From: Hydractinia symbiolongicarpus
Taxonomy: Eukaryota; Cnidaria; Hydrozoa; Anthoathecata; Hydractiniidae
Reading direction: 5' to 3'
Length of the DNA: 64,000 bases
NCBI RefSeq assembly: GCF_029227915.1
Contig: NC_079878.1
Coordinates: forward strand, 9,114,001 to 9,178,000
Under the pieces are notes generated by a model that saw nothing but the letters and a program-made list of their open reading frames with translations, did not search any database and had not been told where the DNA came from. Positions 15,151-26,509 of the stretch are shown one piece after another. Position 1 is the first letter of the stretch. Every line of letters starts with the position of its first letter. The position numbers and the translations under genes were made by a program.

Positions 15151-15200
15151 CAGTAGACTCTCGATATAATGAAAAATAGTTTCTCTATATCGAGAGTTAT
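15151..15200. repeat. pogo/Tigger-type terminus with internal hairpin
   Basis: CAGTAGACTCTCGATATAAT preceded by TA, as expected for the pogo/Tigger end and its TA target. CTCTCGATATA and TATATCGAGAG form a short hairpin at 15159-15195. Likely the left end of the element carrying the fossil transposase at 15370-16340. The matching right end was not found with confidence. Confidence 0.6.
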
Positions 15201-15369
15201 CTAAATCAAAAATTTAAAAAAAAAATTTGTAATTTTTACCTAAACATTTATATCTTGCATACTTTTTGTGTTAAAATAGCTAATCTTATAATTTAAAAAA
15301 AGCCAGTAATAAAAGATTGCTAATTCTACTTAAGCAAAGAAATTTCTTATAATTTTTTTATCTTTACCC

Positions 15370-16340
15370 CTCTTTTCCACATATTCTGTTCTCTGTCATC
15401 TTGGTAAAGACTGAAGAATTTCTAAAGCTTGATAAATTTGATCCCTACTTGGTGGCGAAATTTCCCGATCTACATCATCTTCATCATTCTCGTTACAATC
15501 TTGTTCTGCATCAAGCTCTGTTTGGGTAACTCGAGCTATGATTTTATAATCTGTGAGAAAATGTACTTTTGAATCTTCGTCTACATTGTCACGAATTGTG
15601 AACTCAATTAAAGATTCCTACCTGTCTTGAACTCTTCAAGCTGTACTGCACGCAGCTTATAAAAAGAACGTTTTTATCAGACTGGTTTTGTGCTTGTCTC
15701 TCAGAACTTAAGCGGCATTCCTGAAGTAGTTAACCATTGTCATTAGAGAGACGCATTCACAAGTTGCGGATAGCAAAGTCAAGCCCCTAATATGCTGACT
15801 TTTGTAGGAGATCTGCCTCTATCAATGCTTGTTATACAAAGCTTAAGAAGTGAAGGCGGTAAAATGCTTTTACACACCTAATAACAACTCATCCATGGCT
15901 TGCGTTGTGTTTGGCGGTAGAAGCATTAGTTCAATTTCAATTTCAGGCCATCAAGTATCCGATGGTAAGGACAGTTGTCGATTATCAAAGCAACCTTTCT
16001 GTCTGGAGCTGAGGATCCATTTGGAAAACAAAAAATCCCCATCCATCTAACTCTTTTCTGGGAACAGTAACGAAAAGTTAACTTATTACACCACTGAAAC
16101 AACGTGGTTTTTCAGACTTTTCGATCACAAACATTCTCTTCTAGCATTACCAACAGCCAATCCAGTAAGCCTTACTTTAATGTGCTTACCGTCACTACAA
16201 CTATCACGTTTGTAGTGCAAGGACTTATCTGAAATTGGTTGGCAGGAGAGACCGAATTCATCGGCGTTATAAATATCTTTTTTAGCTTGCACTTTGACAA
16301 AATATTTGTCAAATAGGTCACTTTTTTTCCAAACATTCCA
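15370..16340 (-). pseudogene. Fossil pogo/Tigger (DDE_1) transposase
   Basis: Read on the minus strand with several frame changes and stops, the conceptual product shows Tigger/pogo landmarks in order. These are IYNADEFGLSCQP (first catalytic Asp, 16253-16277), then a VRLTGLAVGNARRE block (about 16155-16190), VRWMG (about 16040), and LPPNTTQAMDE (about 15888-15925), which matches the LPPNTT..lQP.D block next to the second Asp. An acidic C-terminal stretch follows. It is far too decayed to be functional. The helix-turn-helix N-terminal part should lie at 16340-17000 but is not clearly readable. Elements of this family could have supplied enzyme for the many short pogo-type ends nearby. Confidence 0.75.
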
Positions 16341-18562
16341 ATTTTTTTTTTATTCCAATTTTTCTAATTCTACAGAGAAGATATTGCATGGCATCATATT
16401 GGTTTTGTTGGTTTTCGCAAACAGGTTGGAAATGAAAAATTGATTTGGTTATAACATTAGTCACATCAAGGAGAAACCTCCTCGGTCACATCAATTACCG
16501 TAGAAATACCAATAGTGACTCGAAGAAGAGAATTGCTTCACTAAAAAGAAATGGATAGTTGGACATTTTCTTTTTTTGCAGAACTGGTAATTTTGTCAAA
16601 AACGATCTTTTTTTTTCGAGAGAAAACTAATACGTAAAGTTAAAATTACAGGATGGCAGTAGTAACGGAATGCAAGTGTAAATTTAAGTTTATACACTTG
16701 TTTCTAACAAGTTTGTAAATATTTTAAAAAACTCCTTTAAAACTAGGAAACAAATTACACTGTTTTTACTGTAGTTTTTTGTTATTCAACTTAAATTCTA
16801 ATTTACTGAGCTGAAAATTGCTTTGTAAATAATCTGAACGTCCATTTTTTATTCTTTCATTTGTTTTCTGTTGTGTTTACTAAACCTCCTTTGGTTTAAT
16901 GTTTCGAGTTCGTTTTATTTGAATATTTTAGACTCGCGGAAGAGAAAATTTAGTTTGCAAAACCGAGAATTTGCTGTAGTGAAGAGTGGTAATATAGAAA
17001 GGGTTTATAAGACTTATGTTACGAAAAAAACGAAGTAAAACGGACTTTAGATGTTCGTTCTACCGTCGCCATAGTAAACAAGTTAAAGAGTAGTTGCATT
17101 ATTTTTGGCAGGGGTCCGCTAATTATAGAAAGAAAAATTTAGAAATACCGATCTTGACACAAAGAAAATATCCTTTAATTGAAGTGTCCGATATTTTAAT
17201 TGTTGCTTTTTAAAACGTTTTTCAATAAGAATTTGATCAGAATCCGGTCAGTCTAATGAATCAGTCCGTTAACCAGAGGTGACCTTCTTTTAGGGTGTAC
17301 TCTAATTAAAAATACTGTGCGTCTTTCTATGTTTATTTCTCTGACGAAAACTAACGGAATATTATTTTAATATATTCTTGCACTTTTCTTCGAAACCGGA
17401 AAATATGCAAACAAAAAATAATACATAAATGATCCCTTAAACCATAGCACCAAAGGGTATACTGATACTTCCGGTAGCAAAATAACGAAGGCACAAGTCG
17501 CAATTGCGAGTACAGAATTCTCCTCAATTAGCGGACACCGCAGCAAAGTGTCCGCTAATTGGAGGTGTCCGCTATTTGGAAAGTTTTGGAGTGTAAGCCC
17601 CATATTTGAAAAATAAAACCGAGTTTTGCATGTGAAAGGTGTAATTTGGGTAGTTATTGGATAGGTTAAACTCAGACACGAAAAATAAAGAAAAAAGTAA
17701 CTCAATTGAACGTAATAAAACTTTTTTACAACAACAATAAATATCAACACCATATGATATCAACTAACGAACGCAAAATTTGCAAACAAATGTTTATTTT
17801 ACAAAATTTTACTTAAAAAAAGTCTTTAAGGAATCTCTTCAGCTGTGTCTGCCATGTTTTTTGTTGTTGATGATTTTAATGGGCTGCTTTTTTTTGTTAC
17901 TGGGCCAAATAATTTTTAACCTCTTCAATTTTCTGCAAAGCTTCTTGTTTTTCTGTTATAGAAATTTAAATAGTTTCAATCACCTTCAGCTTTTTTTTCT
18001 CTATTAAGATCTTTCAAGTTTATCAATTTATCAATCATTGTCTCATATAATTTCTTTAACGTCAGCATCTTCACCATCTTTTTCACTTTGTCACATTAGA
18101 TGAGACCTCGTATACATCATTAACTACAGATTGTGTACGGAAAAATTTTCTTTCGCTTTTTTCTCCACTCAAAAAAGCAAGCTAGATTGTAAAGTTTTTG
18201 TCTATTTTTGTTTACTGGATCCAAATTTTTAGACTGTCCGCTAATTGGAAAGAAAAAAGCAGCCATGTTCATTATCTTGTTATGCGCTAATTAGAGTGTC
18301 CACTAACTAAGGGTCCGATATATAGAAAGTTTTTATGAGACTTTGACCAGAAACGACCAATGAGAAAGTAATTTATCCGGTAATCAGAGGTGTCTGCCTT
18401 GTACAGTGTCCTTTAATTGGAGAGATTAGTTAGATTAGATTAACATATTTTGTTTTTAACATTCATGGAAGGGGGTAAAATTTAAAAGTCATATAGGCGT
18501 TCAGTGAAGCTACCCTTATTGATTTTTCAGACAACCCCACCACACATTAGAAACAACTTATA
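16341..18562. repeat. Cluster of pogo-type terminal fragments (GTCCGCTAATTGGA repeats)
   Basis: The phrase GTCCGCTAATT(G/A)GA and variants recur on both strands at about 17108, 17525, 17550, 17565, 18237, 18290 and 18410. These are the degenerate inner-terminal motif of pogo/Tigger-derived MITEs. A poly-pyrimidine ORF at 17780-18007 is low complexity and not a gene. No host exon is supported here. Confidence 0.6.
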
Positions 18563-18631
18563 CAGTGAAATCTGTCTGAAACGGACACCATTGTTGCAAA
18601 AAAGTGTCCGTCGTATAGAGGTGTGTTCTTT
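18563..18631. repeat. pogo-type terminal fragment, CAGTGAAATCTGTCTGAAAC
   Basis: TA followed by CAGTGAAATCTGTC and AACGGACACC, like the ends at 28503 and (reverse orientation) 25742-25934. It is directly followed by ATAG and the Sola-like transposon, so that transposon appears to have inserted into this older repeat. Confidence 0.6.
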
Positions 18632-18635
18632 ATAG

Positions 18636-21600
18636 GGACGTGTTTTTTCTTGACTGTGCGAAAAGTGGAGATTTCTATATCTCTCACTTAATCTAAAATA
18701 TCGTAGCAGTCTCTAAATCCAAGAAGAATTCCATTTTAATGGCGAATTAAGATAAGATTTTTCTTTTAAAATATGAAAATTAGAGTTTTATATGATAAGT
18801 AGACTGAGAGAAAATTACGTCTAAAGTCAGGAGTAGTTTAAGATACGTTTTAGTCCTTAGCTGCAAAGATAAAAAAAGTCATCTTAATTTTTGGAACCTT
18901 GAAGTCTTCTTTTTGGTTCGAAATTTCGGAAAATGGTTCAACTGGTCTTGAATTTAGAATAAAGTAAAAAAAAATTCAAATATTAAGAGTATTTCATGAT
19001 CAATTAGTCTTTTTCCGATTTTAACGTAAACATCATTTTTGCTATTATCTTAAAGTACTCTTAAGAATTTCATGATTTTCTTCAGCAGCTTCACTTTTAG
19101 GTATACAATTGTTGGATTTGACTTGATTTCACAAGGTTAAAGAGTGCCTGAGGATAAATATGGTCCTTTTAATTTTTCGACATAAAAAAGCGTACTAGAA
19201 GGCAATTTGACTGTTATATCTGAATTTACTCGTCGATACCGAAATAGAAATGTCTCAAAACATGATATTGGCTATCCTAAAGATAATCCAGGACGGAAAA
19301 CGTAGAAAATAAAGAGTGATCGAAGATTAAAATGGTTTTTTCGTTAAGGCGCTGTTAAGGACTTATCTTTTCAAGAACTACTCCAAATTTCGCCCGAAAG
19401 TGTTTCAGAAACTGTTACTAAGAAGAATTTTCAATATCAGTAAAGGCCAGTGTTATTAACAAATTCGACTCCACGAGGAGTGGTACGTGAAAGTTCAAGT
19501 CCTTGTTTTTATGATAGAATTTAGCTAGATTTCACTTTGATGCGGAAGTAATTAAATTAAAAAAAGATCCAATTTCTAACAGTTTGCGTTAGACAAGCCG
19601 CGTTAATGATTTAAAAAGTAAAAGTAAATTTATAAAGTGAAAATATTTATGCAATGTATAAGAATTATTTTTAAGAGGAGAAAAAGATTAGAAAGGTCAT
19701 CTGAAAATCTCTAGTGAAAGTATACCTGAACAAGCCATTAAATGGCACATGTCATGTTAAAAAAGTACTAATAAATAAAGCCAATAAAGCCACAAACCAT
19801 GTGTACGGAACTTGCGTCACTTTACTTTCCTTTCGCATTTATTTGAAGACATTGCATTGTTTTACGAGATCAAATCGAATGTTTACTTTCTGAATCGAAT
19901 GTTTTTTTAAATCGAAACAGTGTTTTTGGCGCGCGTGGGATTTAAAAGAAAGAAAGTTTCATTCAAACTTCATTGTCTGAAAGTTTGAGATGGCGCCAGT
20001 CAGTAAAGCAAAGTTTTATTTTTGTCGCGATGACTCATGCAAGAAACAATTCAGTGATATGAGCAACAGAAATAAACACGAGAAGAGATTCAACCATCAA
20101 CCAGTAACACTTGGGAAAAATAGAAAAATACAGCCTCTGTATGATGAAAAAACAAAGTTGTGGGCTTGTCCGACGGTTGATTGTCCCTTACGATCGAAAT
20201 TTAGAGGGAATATTGTTCGCCATAAGAAAGAGTGTACAAAAGTAATGGTCCGGAAGCAGAAAATGAGTCAGAACAAAGTATGTGAGTATTGCGGAAAGAC
20301 ATTTGGTCAAAAGTTCAACAGAGATCGTCACGTCAAGACACATCATGAATCTCCTGATGTAGACAATGAGGAGGACCAGGATGCTACTCTACCCACATTT
20401 CTATCACTAGAGTCTGAAAGCCAACCGGAAGCTCAAAATCCCAACGTATCAGCCATATCCGATGTAATAAATGTCTCTTTTATGAGCAGTGATGGTAATG
20501 TAATCGAAACGGAAATGTCATTGGTTGACCAACAAAATGCTGTTTTTGAGATCCGTGAACCAACATCGTCGAGCATTCCTCCGTTTGAACCTGAAAATTT
20601 AGTACCGCATAACGCAACAGTTGATGAGAATAATGATTCACTCACACTGTCCATTCCTCTATCACCCATCCGGAGTAACGACACTTATGACATGAACGAC
20701 ACAACCACATCAATCGGCGTCGAACTTGCCAGATTGGCTGAAAAACGTGACCACATGTTTGAGCGTCAATTCAAGGAATCCGTTCTCTCGAAATTAAAAG
20801 GCGATTTAAATAGCCGGTTTTATAAACATACGGCAGCAAAGTTTTTGGACGAAACCTTCGGAGAGGCCCTTGATAACGAATGCTTTATTAGGTGGATTGC
20901 TAAAAGTTTGGATTACAAGCCTTACAGACTGAAATCAATTTTAACTAACTACAAACATCAACACAAAGCTCGCTATTCAATCCCTACGGAAAATCTTCAA
21001 CGAATCTACAATTACTGGTTGAACGAAGAAGTCTCCATCCCGACAACTGATTCCGGACGAAATGAAAGCAGAATCGGTAAGCTTCGTTATTTAAAAGATT
21101 TCAAACATTTAGCTTGTATTACTGATGACAGTGTAGAGGAGAAACAGATCATTCTGAAAAAGACCGGCAGTACTAAAACGTATATCAGAGCCCATCGCCG
21201 AATATACACAAAACCTGTTCGTCAACTCTTCAAGGATTTTAATAAAATTCACCAGGATTTGAAGTGTTCGTTCTCCACTTTCTACAAATATCGACCATTC
21301 TATATCGGCCCACCTACAGAACGAGAAAAGGAGTCGTGTCTTTGTATCAAATGCCAAAATGTCCATCTGTTATTAAAAGGAATCAACAATTTCCGAAAAA
21401 CAAAATGTTTAAAACAGCTAAACTCTGTCACGAAGTTTCTCAGTTTAAAAGCTTCATTGTCATCAGAAGATCTCGAAAAGCTTCATCCGGAATTCACCTC
21501 GCTGAAGGAGACATCTTATTACATTTTTGGAAAGAAGACGGAAATCTATGTCAAGAATGGTGTCGAAAAGAGCTACGAGAGAACAACACGTCTTGACAAA

Positions 21601-23675
21601 AAGCACAAAGTATCGGAAATAGTGGAGCAACTCATCGCTCTCGGTCCAGCCTATCTCAAACATCGCCAACATGTACAAAATACCGCAACAGTTATTCCAA
21701 AAATCAGAGAACGACACGAAGGGAGCAGGTACATTGAAATGGATTTTTCAGAGAACATTGCCATCAAAACAAAACACGAGGTACAAGAAGCGCATTTTTC
21801 TGGGAAACAGTACGCCTTACATTGTTCCATTGTTGAACCCGGAGAAAACAAATTTGTGTATCATTTGAGTGACGATACAACTCACGACCCATCTTTCGTT
21901 TTTGAAGTCCTTGAAGATATTTTTGATCGTTGGGAAATCCGAAATGAAACAGTTATCATTAAAAGCGATAACGCTCCCACTCAATATAAAAATAAATGGG
22001 CTTTTCATTCATACCATTCTCTTGCCAACAAGTACGATGTACGCATAATTCGTCTGTACGGAGCAGCAGGTCACGGTAAAGGGCTAATTGATGCCATGTC
22101 CGCCTTCGGAGTTAAATCTATATTAAGACGAGACATCATTGGTTTGGACGTTTGGTTTGTCGACAGCCAAGCGATTCGTGACTATCTCGATATCCGGAAA
22201 GATCCCAGAATGAGTTACACAGTCGTCAGTCAAAAGCAAGTTGACAAAAAGCGCATGGCGAGAGTTGAACGGAAGATCGATGGTTGTATGGCAATGCATC
22301 TGTTTGAATACAAGCCTAATGAGAATTCGGTATATATGAAAGAATTCTTATGTGATTGTGATAACTGTTTAAATTTAGAGTTTGATGCATGTTTGAGAGT
22401 AGATGGTCCTGATGAGAGTCAAATGGATGAAGTTGAGGAATCCGTAGAAAACGATGATGACTGTTACCTGGATGAAGAACAAGATCGTGGTCAACACATT
22501 TTTGAATTTGTTTCGATTCCATGCTTTATTGCCGTAATCTCATTCAACTCCTGTGAGCCAATTTATTTTATTAAAGTGATTGAAAAAGGAGTTGCAACCG
22601 ATGTAATGAGGGATCGTTACGGACACTCCATTAATTCTGGCGAGTGTTTCTTGAGAGGAAACTATCTGAAGCCTGACAGGTCTCGCAATATGGCTTTGAA
22701 AAGATTCAGCATAGTTCCTGGAGATGTTCTTTGTGATCCTGTTGAAGTGTTTGAAGCTTTCGTTGATATTGATCATGACAGCCTTTGTATGCCAAAGGAT
22801 ATCTATGCGGAACTTGTCTTAAGAGCATCGTAAATTTTTACAATTTTGCCTTGGACTAAGTTTCTCAAATTACTCTTAAATAAGTCATAAAGAGAATACT
22901 ATACTAAACATTTGCACACCCTATATCGAATTTGAATATTGAATCGTATAACTGATTCTTATTATTTCATTGAAATTATCTACGTCCTGTTTTTCGCTTC
23001 TAGTGTAGGATATTGAACCTAGATTTTATGAATTTTAAAGACCAATAACATCATAATTCACTCTTTTAAACGAAAATTTATCATTGTAAGTAAGTATTAT
23101 ATGTTCCTAATTATTATTTATCCAAATTTCTAAATTGTTATTTAATGAAAATTTTAAAGTTATAATTCCCCAAAAATTATTTATTCAAAGACCACATTTA
23201 TCTCGAAGTACTCATTAATTCTGTTGTCAACTTTGATTTGAATGAAAAAAGCATAGTCAGACAATTTATTCTGCCAAATTTTCAAATCGCTATAATGTTT
23301 TAGGAGTGATTATTGCATGTTTTCGAAAAAGTTAGGCTTGTGACTAAATCGCTCATTACTTACTCATTTCTGAATAAATTTTACTCATCACAGGTTTTAC
23401 TGGTTTCCAAGATGTCAAAGATGCTTGAAAAATACAATTTTACTATTTTTTCGATAAAATGAGTAAATCACGAGCAAAAACTCAAAATGACCAATATTAT
23501 CGCGACACACTCCTAATTTTCAAAATTGACCTTGTAGCACCAATAGTATCTCTACAAACTCCAACCCAGTGAGTTTTCTTGATCTAATAACGGTTATAAC
23601 CAAAGTTATTAAATATTTTGTGATTTTGCTATTTTTCATTACAACTTTTTCGCACAGTCAAGAAAAAACACGTCC
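18636..23675. mobile_element. Complete 5,040-bp DNA transposon (Sola-like), perfect 29-bp TIRs, ATAG duplication
   Basis: Positions 18636-18664 and 23647-23675 are perfect 29-bp inverted repeats, beginning GGACGTGTTTTTTCTTGACT at the left end. The identical 4-mer ATAG flanks both ends (18632-18635 and 23676-23679). Inside is one long intronless ORF (19990-22833) with three zinc fingers and a DDD-type core. About 1.3 kb precedes the ORF and 0.8 kb follows it. A 4-bp duplication is known for Sola1/2, Ginger and some Academ elements; the protein looks most like the Sola-type DDD group, but I could not check this. Perfect termini and an uninterrupted ORF point to recent activity. Confidence 0.85.
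19990..22833 (+). CDS. C2H2 zinc-finger / DDD-type putative transposase (947 aa)
   Basis: A single uninterrupted exon within the 5-kb element. Three C2H2 fingers lie at about residues 11-36, 60-82 and 98-119, probably recognising the element's ends. An acidic linker (120-250) and a helical, basic region with a CLCIKC zinc motif (about 450) follow. An RNase H-like core comes next: MDFSENIAI (D585), VIIKSDNAPTQYKNK (D660) and GAAGHGKGLIDAMSAFG (D701), a DDD arrangement. The C-terminal part has a CDCDNCLNLEFDAC motif (about 795) and a domain with YGHSINSGECFLRGNYL (about 880). The same D..EN / SDN..QYKN / GHGKG..D pattern is familiar from multicopy 'uncharacterized' proteins of cnidarians and fish. 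I infer a transposase from this and from the flanking 29-bp TIRs. The start ATGGCGCCA follows a TTTAAAA box by about 45 bp. Confidence 0.82.
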   Translation: MAPVSKAKFYFCRDDSCKKQFSDMSNRNKHEKRFNHQPVTLGKNRKIQPLYDEKTKLWACPTVDCPLRSKFRGNIVRHKKECTKVMVRKQKMSQNKVCEYCGKTFGQKFNRDRHVKTHHESPDVDNEEDQDATLPTFLSLESESQPEAQNPNVSAISDVINVSFMSSDGNVIETEMSLVDQQNAVFEIREPTSSSIPPFEPENLVPHNATVDENNDSLTLSIPLSPIRSNDTYDMNDTTTSIGVELARLAEKRDHMFERQFKESVLSKLKGDLNSRFYKHTAAKFLDETFGEALDNECFIRWIAKSLDYKPYRLKSILTNYKHQHKARYSIPTENLQRIYNYWLNEEVSIPTTDSGRNESRIGKLRYLKDFKHLACITDDSVEEKQIILKKTGSTKTYIRAHRRIYTKPVRQLFKDFNKIHQDLKCSFSTFYKYRPFYIGPPTEREKESCLCIKCQNVHLLLKGINNFRKTKCLKQLNSVTKFLSLKASLSSEDLEKLHPEFTSLKETSYYIFGKKTEIYVKNGVEKSYERTTRLDKKHKVSEIVEQLIALGPAYLKHRQHVQNTATVIPKIRERHEGSRYIEMDFSENIAIKTKHEVQEAHFSGKQYALHCSIVEPGENKFVYHLSDDTTHDPSFVFEVLEDIFDRWEIRNETVIIKSDNAPTQYKNKWAFHSYHSLANKYDVRIIRLYGAAGHGKGLIDAMSAFGVKSILRRDIIGLDVWFVDSQAIRDYLDIRKDPRMSYTVVSQKQVDKKRMARVERKIDGCMAMHLFEYKPNENSVYMKEFLCDCDNCLNLEFDACLRVDGPDESQMDEVEESVENDDDCYLDEEQDRGQHIFEFVSIPCFIAVISFNSCEPIYFIKVIEKGVATDVMRDRYGHSINSGECFLRGNYLKPDRSRNMALKRFSIVPGDVLCDPVEVFEAFVDIDHDSLCMPKDIYAELVLRAS

Positions 23676-23679
23676 ATAG

Positions 23680-24023
23680 AGATTGTATCCAAAAATCAAT
23701 TCCAGAGCAATATGTTGCCGAAAATGTGACTTTTTTTGTTTATATACGTTTTTTCCTTTTTCTATTTCTTTTAAATCAAGGAAATGAGACATGTAATTTA
23801 ATGAATGTGAACATGTATTATTCATATGCTATATTGTTATACAAACAAAAACAAATATGGACTAAAAATAACATTGTATTTTAAAATATACTTAAAGAAA
23901 TCTTGGATTGAAGTTTGCTTTTTTTTTTTTTAATATTTGGAGATCCTACACTTTTTTCGTAACTGATGACAGCTGTGAATGCCATGTTTTTTGTTCAAGC
24001 ACCTCTGCAACTATTGTGACTTA
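23680..24023. other. Non-coding stretch
   Basis: AT-rich, with a poly-T tract near 23920; nothing recognisable. Confidence 0.4.
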
Positions 24024-24351
24024 GAGGCTGTTCATATGAAGCGAGTTGGCCCGGTTAAATATTTCAATATTTTACTTCAATATTTTTGGCATTTTTGAAC
24101 AAAAAAAAACATGCTTTTTACAAATAAAATAATCTTGATCGTGCTCAAGAATAAAATGAGTCAGCCGCCTGGCCTGTTCATATGGAAAATTTTCATTCCG
24201 CCTAGCCGAGATCTCGGTAAAAACGAGGGAGATCTCGGCAAGGCGGGCTGGCTCGCTTGTCATATAAACACATTTTTATTTTTGTATGTGTTTCCTGATA
24301 GTAGCGAGATCCCGGCCAGCCGAGGCAGCCGGCTTCCATATGAACAGCCCC
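24024..24351. mobile_element. 328-bp Harbinger-like MITE with TTA duplication
   Basis: Ends GAGGCTGTTCATATGAAGC and GCTTCCATATGAACAGCCCC are inverted repeats, flanked by TTA at 24021-24023 and 24352-24354. The termini resemble those of the 3.2-kb Harbinger element (GGGGCTGTTTATATGAGAG), but the interior is different: inverted blocks around GAGATCTCGG near 24208 and 24230. No gene inside; the open frame crossing it is incidental. Confidence 0.8.
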
Positions 24352-24354
24352 TTA

Positions 24355-25169
24355 TTTGCAATGGAATTTCGAATATTTTTCAGACATTCAAATTTTTGAC
24401 ACTGCAATATCATCCAAACATGAGTATCAAAACATCAAATTTTACCATCAAATTATCAATATATAAAGGGTTGTGCAGCGGGAACAAGTTCCCTATGTTC
24501 GCAAGCGAAATATTAAACTCGACGGTGCTGTCAAGAATTTTCTTAAGCAATTTACATGTCCCTATATTCTACTGTTTTGTTCGCTAAACTTAGTTAAATA
24601 AAACAAAAAAAGGGTACAAGAAAAGAGTTTTTAACATATCTTTACTGGCGAGCATATTAAAAGTTCATTACAATTTTTGTTAAAAAATATTTCTATACTA
24701 AAGCTATCTATTACTATAGCCATCGTATTGTAGGTACTGTTAGGCGATCTAAAATATAAAAGACATGGTTTTATTGTAATGTAAAAAAGCAGGTTCGGAA
24801 GTTTGCTAGCTATATAAGAGGAAAATTAAAAGAGAAATTGTTCTTCACTTAAGAAAGTAAAAGTAGTAAAGTAGTATCGTTACAAACCTGAGTTCATTCC
24901 TTCTTTTTCTCTTTTTAAAGCACAGATTGTTTCTCTATTAAACTTAATTCAAGGAGACTTCATAAAACACGCAAAAATACTAAACTTTATTAATATTTTT
25001 TTATTTTCCTCTGCTGCTCACACATGACATAAAACTTTATAACTTTCCTCAGTAGTTTTTATTGTTTACGTTTTTTTTTCTCTTTTGAACGTCGTAATCG
25101 ATTTCCAATTTTGATACGCGGAACTGGATAAAGGTCATAAGTGGACACCTGACTAACTTTTCAAAAAAG
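24355..25169. other. Non-coding stretch
   Basis: No exon or element recognised. Confidence 0.4.
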
Positions 25170-25699
25170 TTGGTAAGAAATATTTTCCCTTGCTTAAATG
25201 ACAAATGGGCTACGCTCGCTGGCTTAGCTCCGCAAAAATGGAGGGCACAAGCTCATGAAAATTTTATTGAGAAGTCCTGGGCAGAAAACCCCTGTGAGAA
25301 TTACAAGAGTTTTTTAAAAGAACAACGATTTGCTCTTAATTTATTTGTTCGAGGCTACATGGACACATGGAAACGGGATATTGGAGATGAAACTTTTCAT
25401 TGATTCACGAAGAAGACAACGTGGACGACGAATTTGCAATGGCAAATACTTTTGAGGGATGTACAGTTGGACATGTCCCTAAAAATCTCAGCAAATTCTT
25501 CCACCGATTTACAAAAATTCCCAACTGCGAAATAACATTTCGAGTCACAGGGAAACGTATAAACAGAGGGGCTGGTTATTTTCTGGAAATTCTAGTTCTA
25601 TACAAGTTTGTTGGCGTTGATAAAAGCGTTATTGGGCGAAAAAATATTAAAAAGATAATAGAGATTGTAAATAAAAAAGTTAATAAATGTACGAAATAA
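25170..25699 (+). pseudogene. HIRAN-like domain relic, one frameshift
   Basis: Two overlapping frames, 25170-25403 and 25400-25699, read as one protein if a single-base shift near 25400 is allowed. The second half has HEEDNVDDEFAMANTF followed by VGHVPKNLSKFFHRF and FRVTGKR, the pattern of a HIRAN-like module (acidic N-x-x-D, small hydrophobic strand, then VGhvP..ls). Related modules occur in multicopy, transposon-associated proteins of cnidarians and sponges. The first half (CLNDKWATLAGLAPQKW) is unrecognised. Lack of an upstream start and the shift suggest a decayed mobile-element gene rather than a host gene. Confidence 0.5.
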
Positions 25700-25741
25700 A
25701 GATGAAAATCGAAATTTTACAATTTTTTTTTTATTTGTCCG

Positions 25742-25934
25742 CTTTACACAAAGTTTTTTCAAGGGAAAATGCCATTTGGTGTGAAAAAGTGTCCGTTTTA
25801 TAAAGTGTCCGAATTATAACTGTCTGCCTTGTTTTCTTGAGAGAGCTTGACCTGAAATTAGTCTGTTCTAAGGAATAGTGTCCATTATGAGATGTCCGTT
25901 TTAGACCATGTCCGCTTTCGAGAGATTCCACATG
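25742..25934. repeat. pogo-type terminal region (reverse orientation)
   Basis: Repeated GTCCG(C/T)TTTA phrases end in TCGAGAGATTCCACATG. Read in reverse this is the CAGTGGAATCTCTC-type end also seen at 28503. The terminal bases have changed (ACATG for ACTG). It is not obviously paired with any specific left end. Confidence 0.55.
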
Positions 25935-26509
25935 CTTACAACGTCACTCAGAATATATAGGACTACATTATTTTGCGTTTTTCGGATCTTTAAAATACAC
26001 AAATAAAGGTTGGGAAAAATTTAGTCACTTTGTTGCCGAGTAAATTTTTAAATTTGGTTGCCTTTTGCGGACTAATTTCCAGATCGAAAATGACCACGAA
26101 AGTTTGAAAACTATATAAATCAGTCAATTTCAATGATTATTTTTCTTTTATGTGAACATTTCCCTGCTTTGGAACGTGTAAAAAAAATGAGACTTCTCTT
26201 TAAAAATGTTATTCAGACTGATCCAAGACTCTTTTTAGTGTTCTCGTTTTTGCCGTTATATTTCATTGATACCGATTTCAAAAATGAAAAAAAAAATGAA
26301 TAAAGAAAAAACAGGCAAAAAATTGGTCGTCGGCAAAAAAAATTAGTCACCTAGGAAAAATTTGATCACTTTTTGGCCACTTTTTTTACCAATAAAGTAT
26401 ATTACGGACTTTACGAAACAAAAACGGGGACTATTTGATCTGCAACGACATTGTACCGTTAAACTTTCAAAAAAGTGTGAAACTGACGTAGAAACTGACA
26501 ACAACCCGT
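25935..26509. other. Non-coding stretch
   Basis: AT-rich; nothing recognisable. Confidence 0.4.

Noticed and set aside
18563-25934. A single giant pogo-type element running from the CAGTGAAATC end to the end at 25934
   Set aside because: The two ends differ in sub-type and terminal bases; the 29-bp TIRs with ATAG flanks define a smaller complete element, so the outer ends are better read as separate older fragments.
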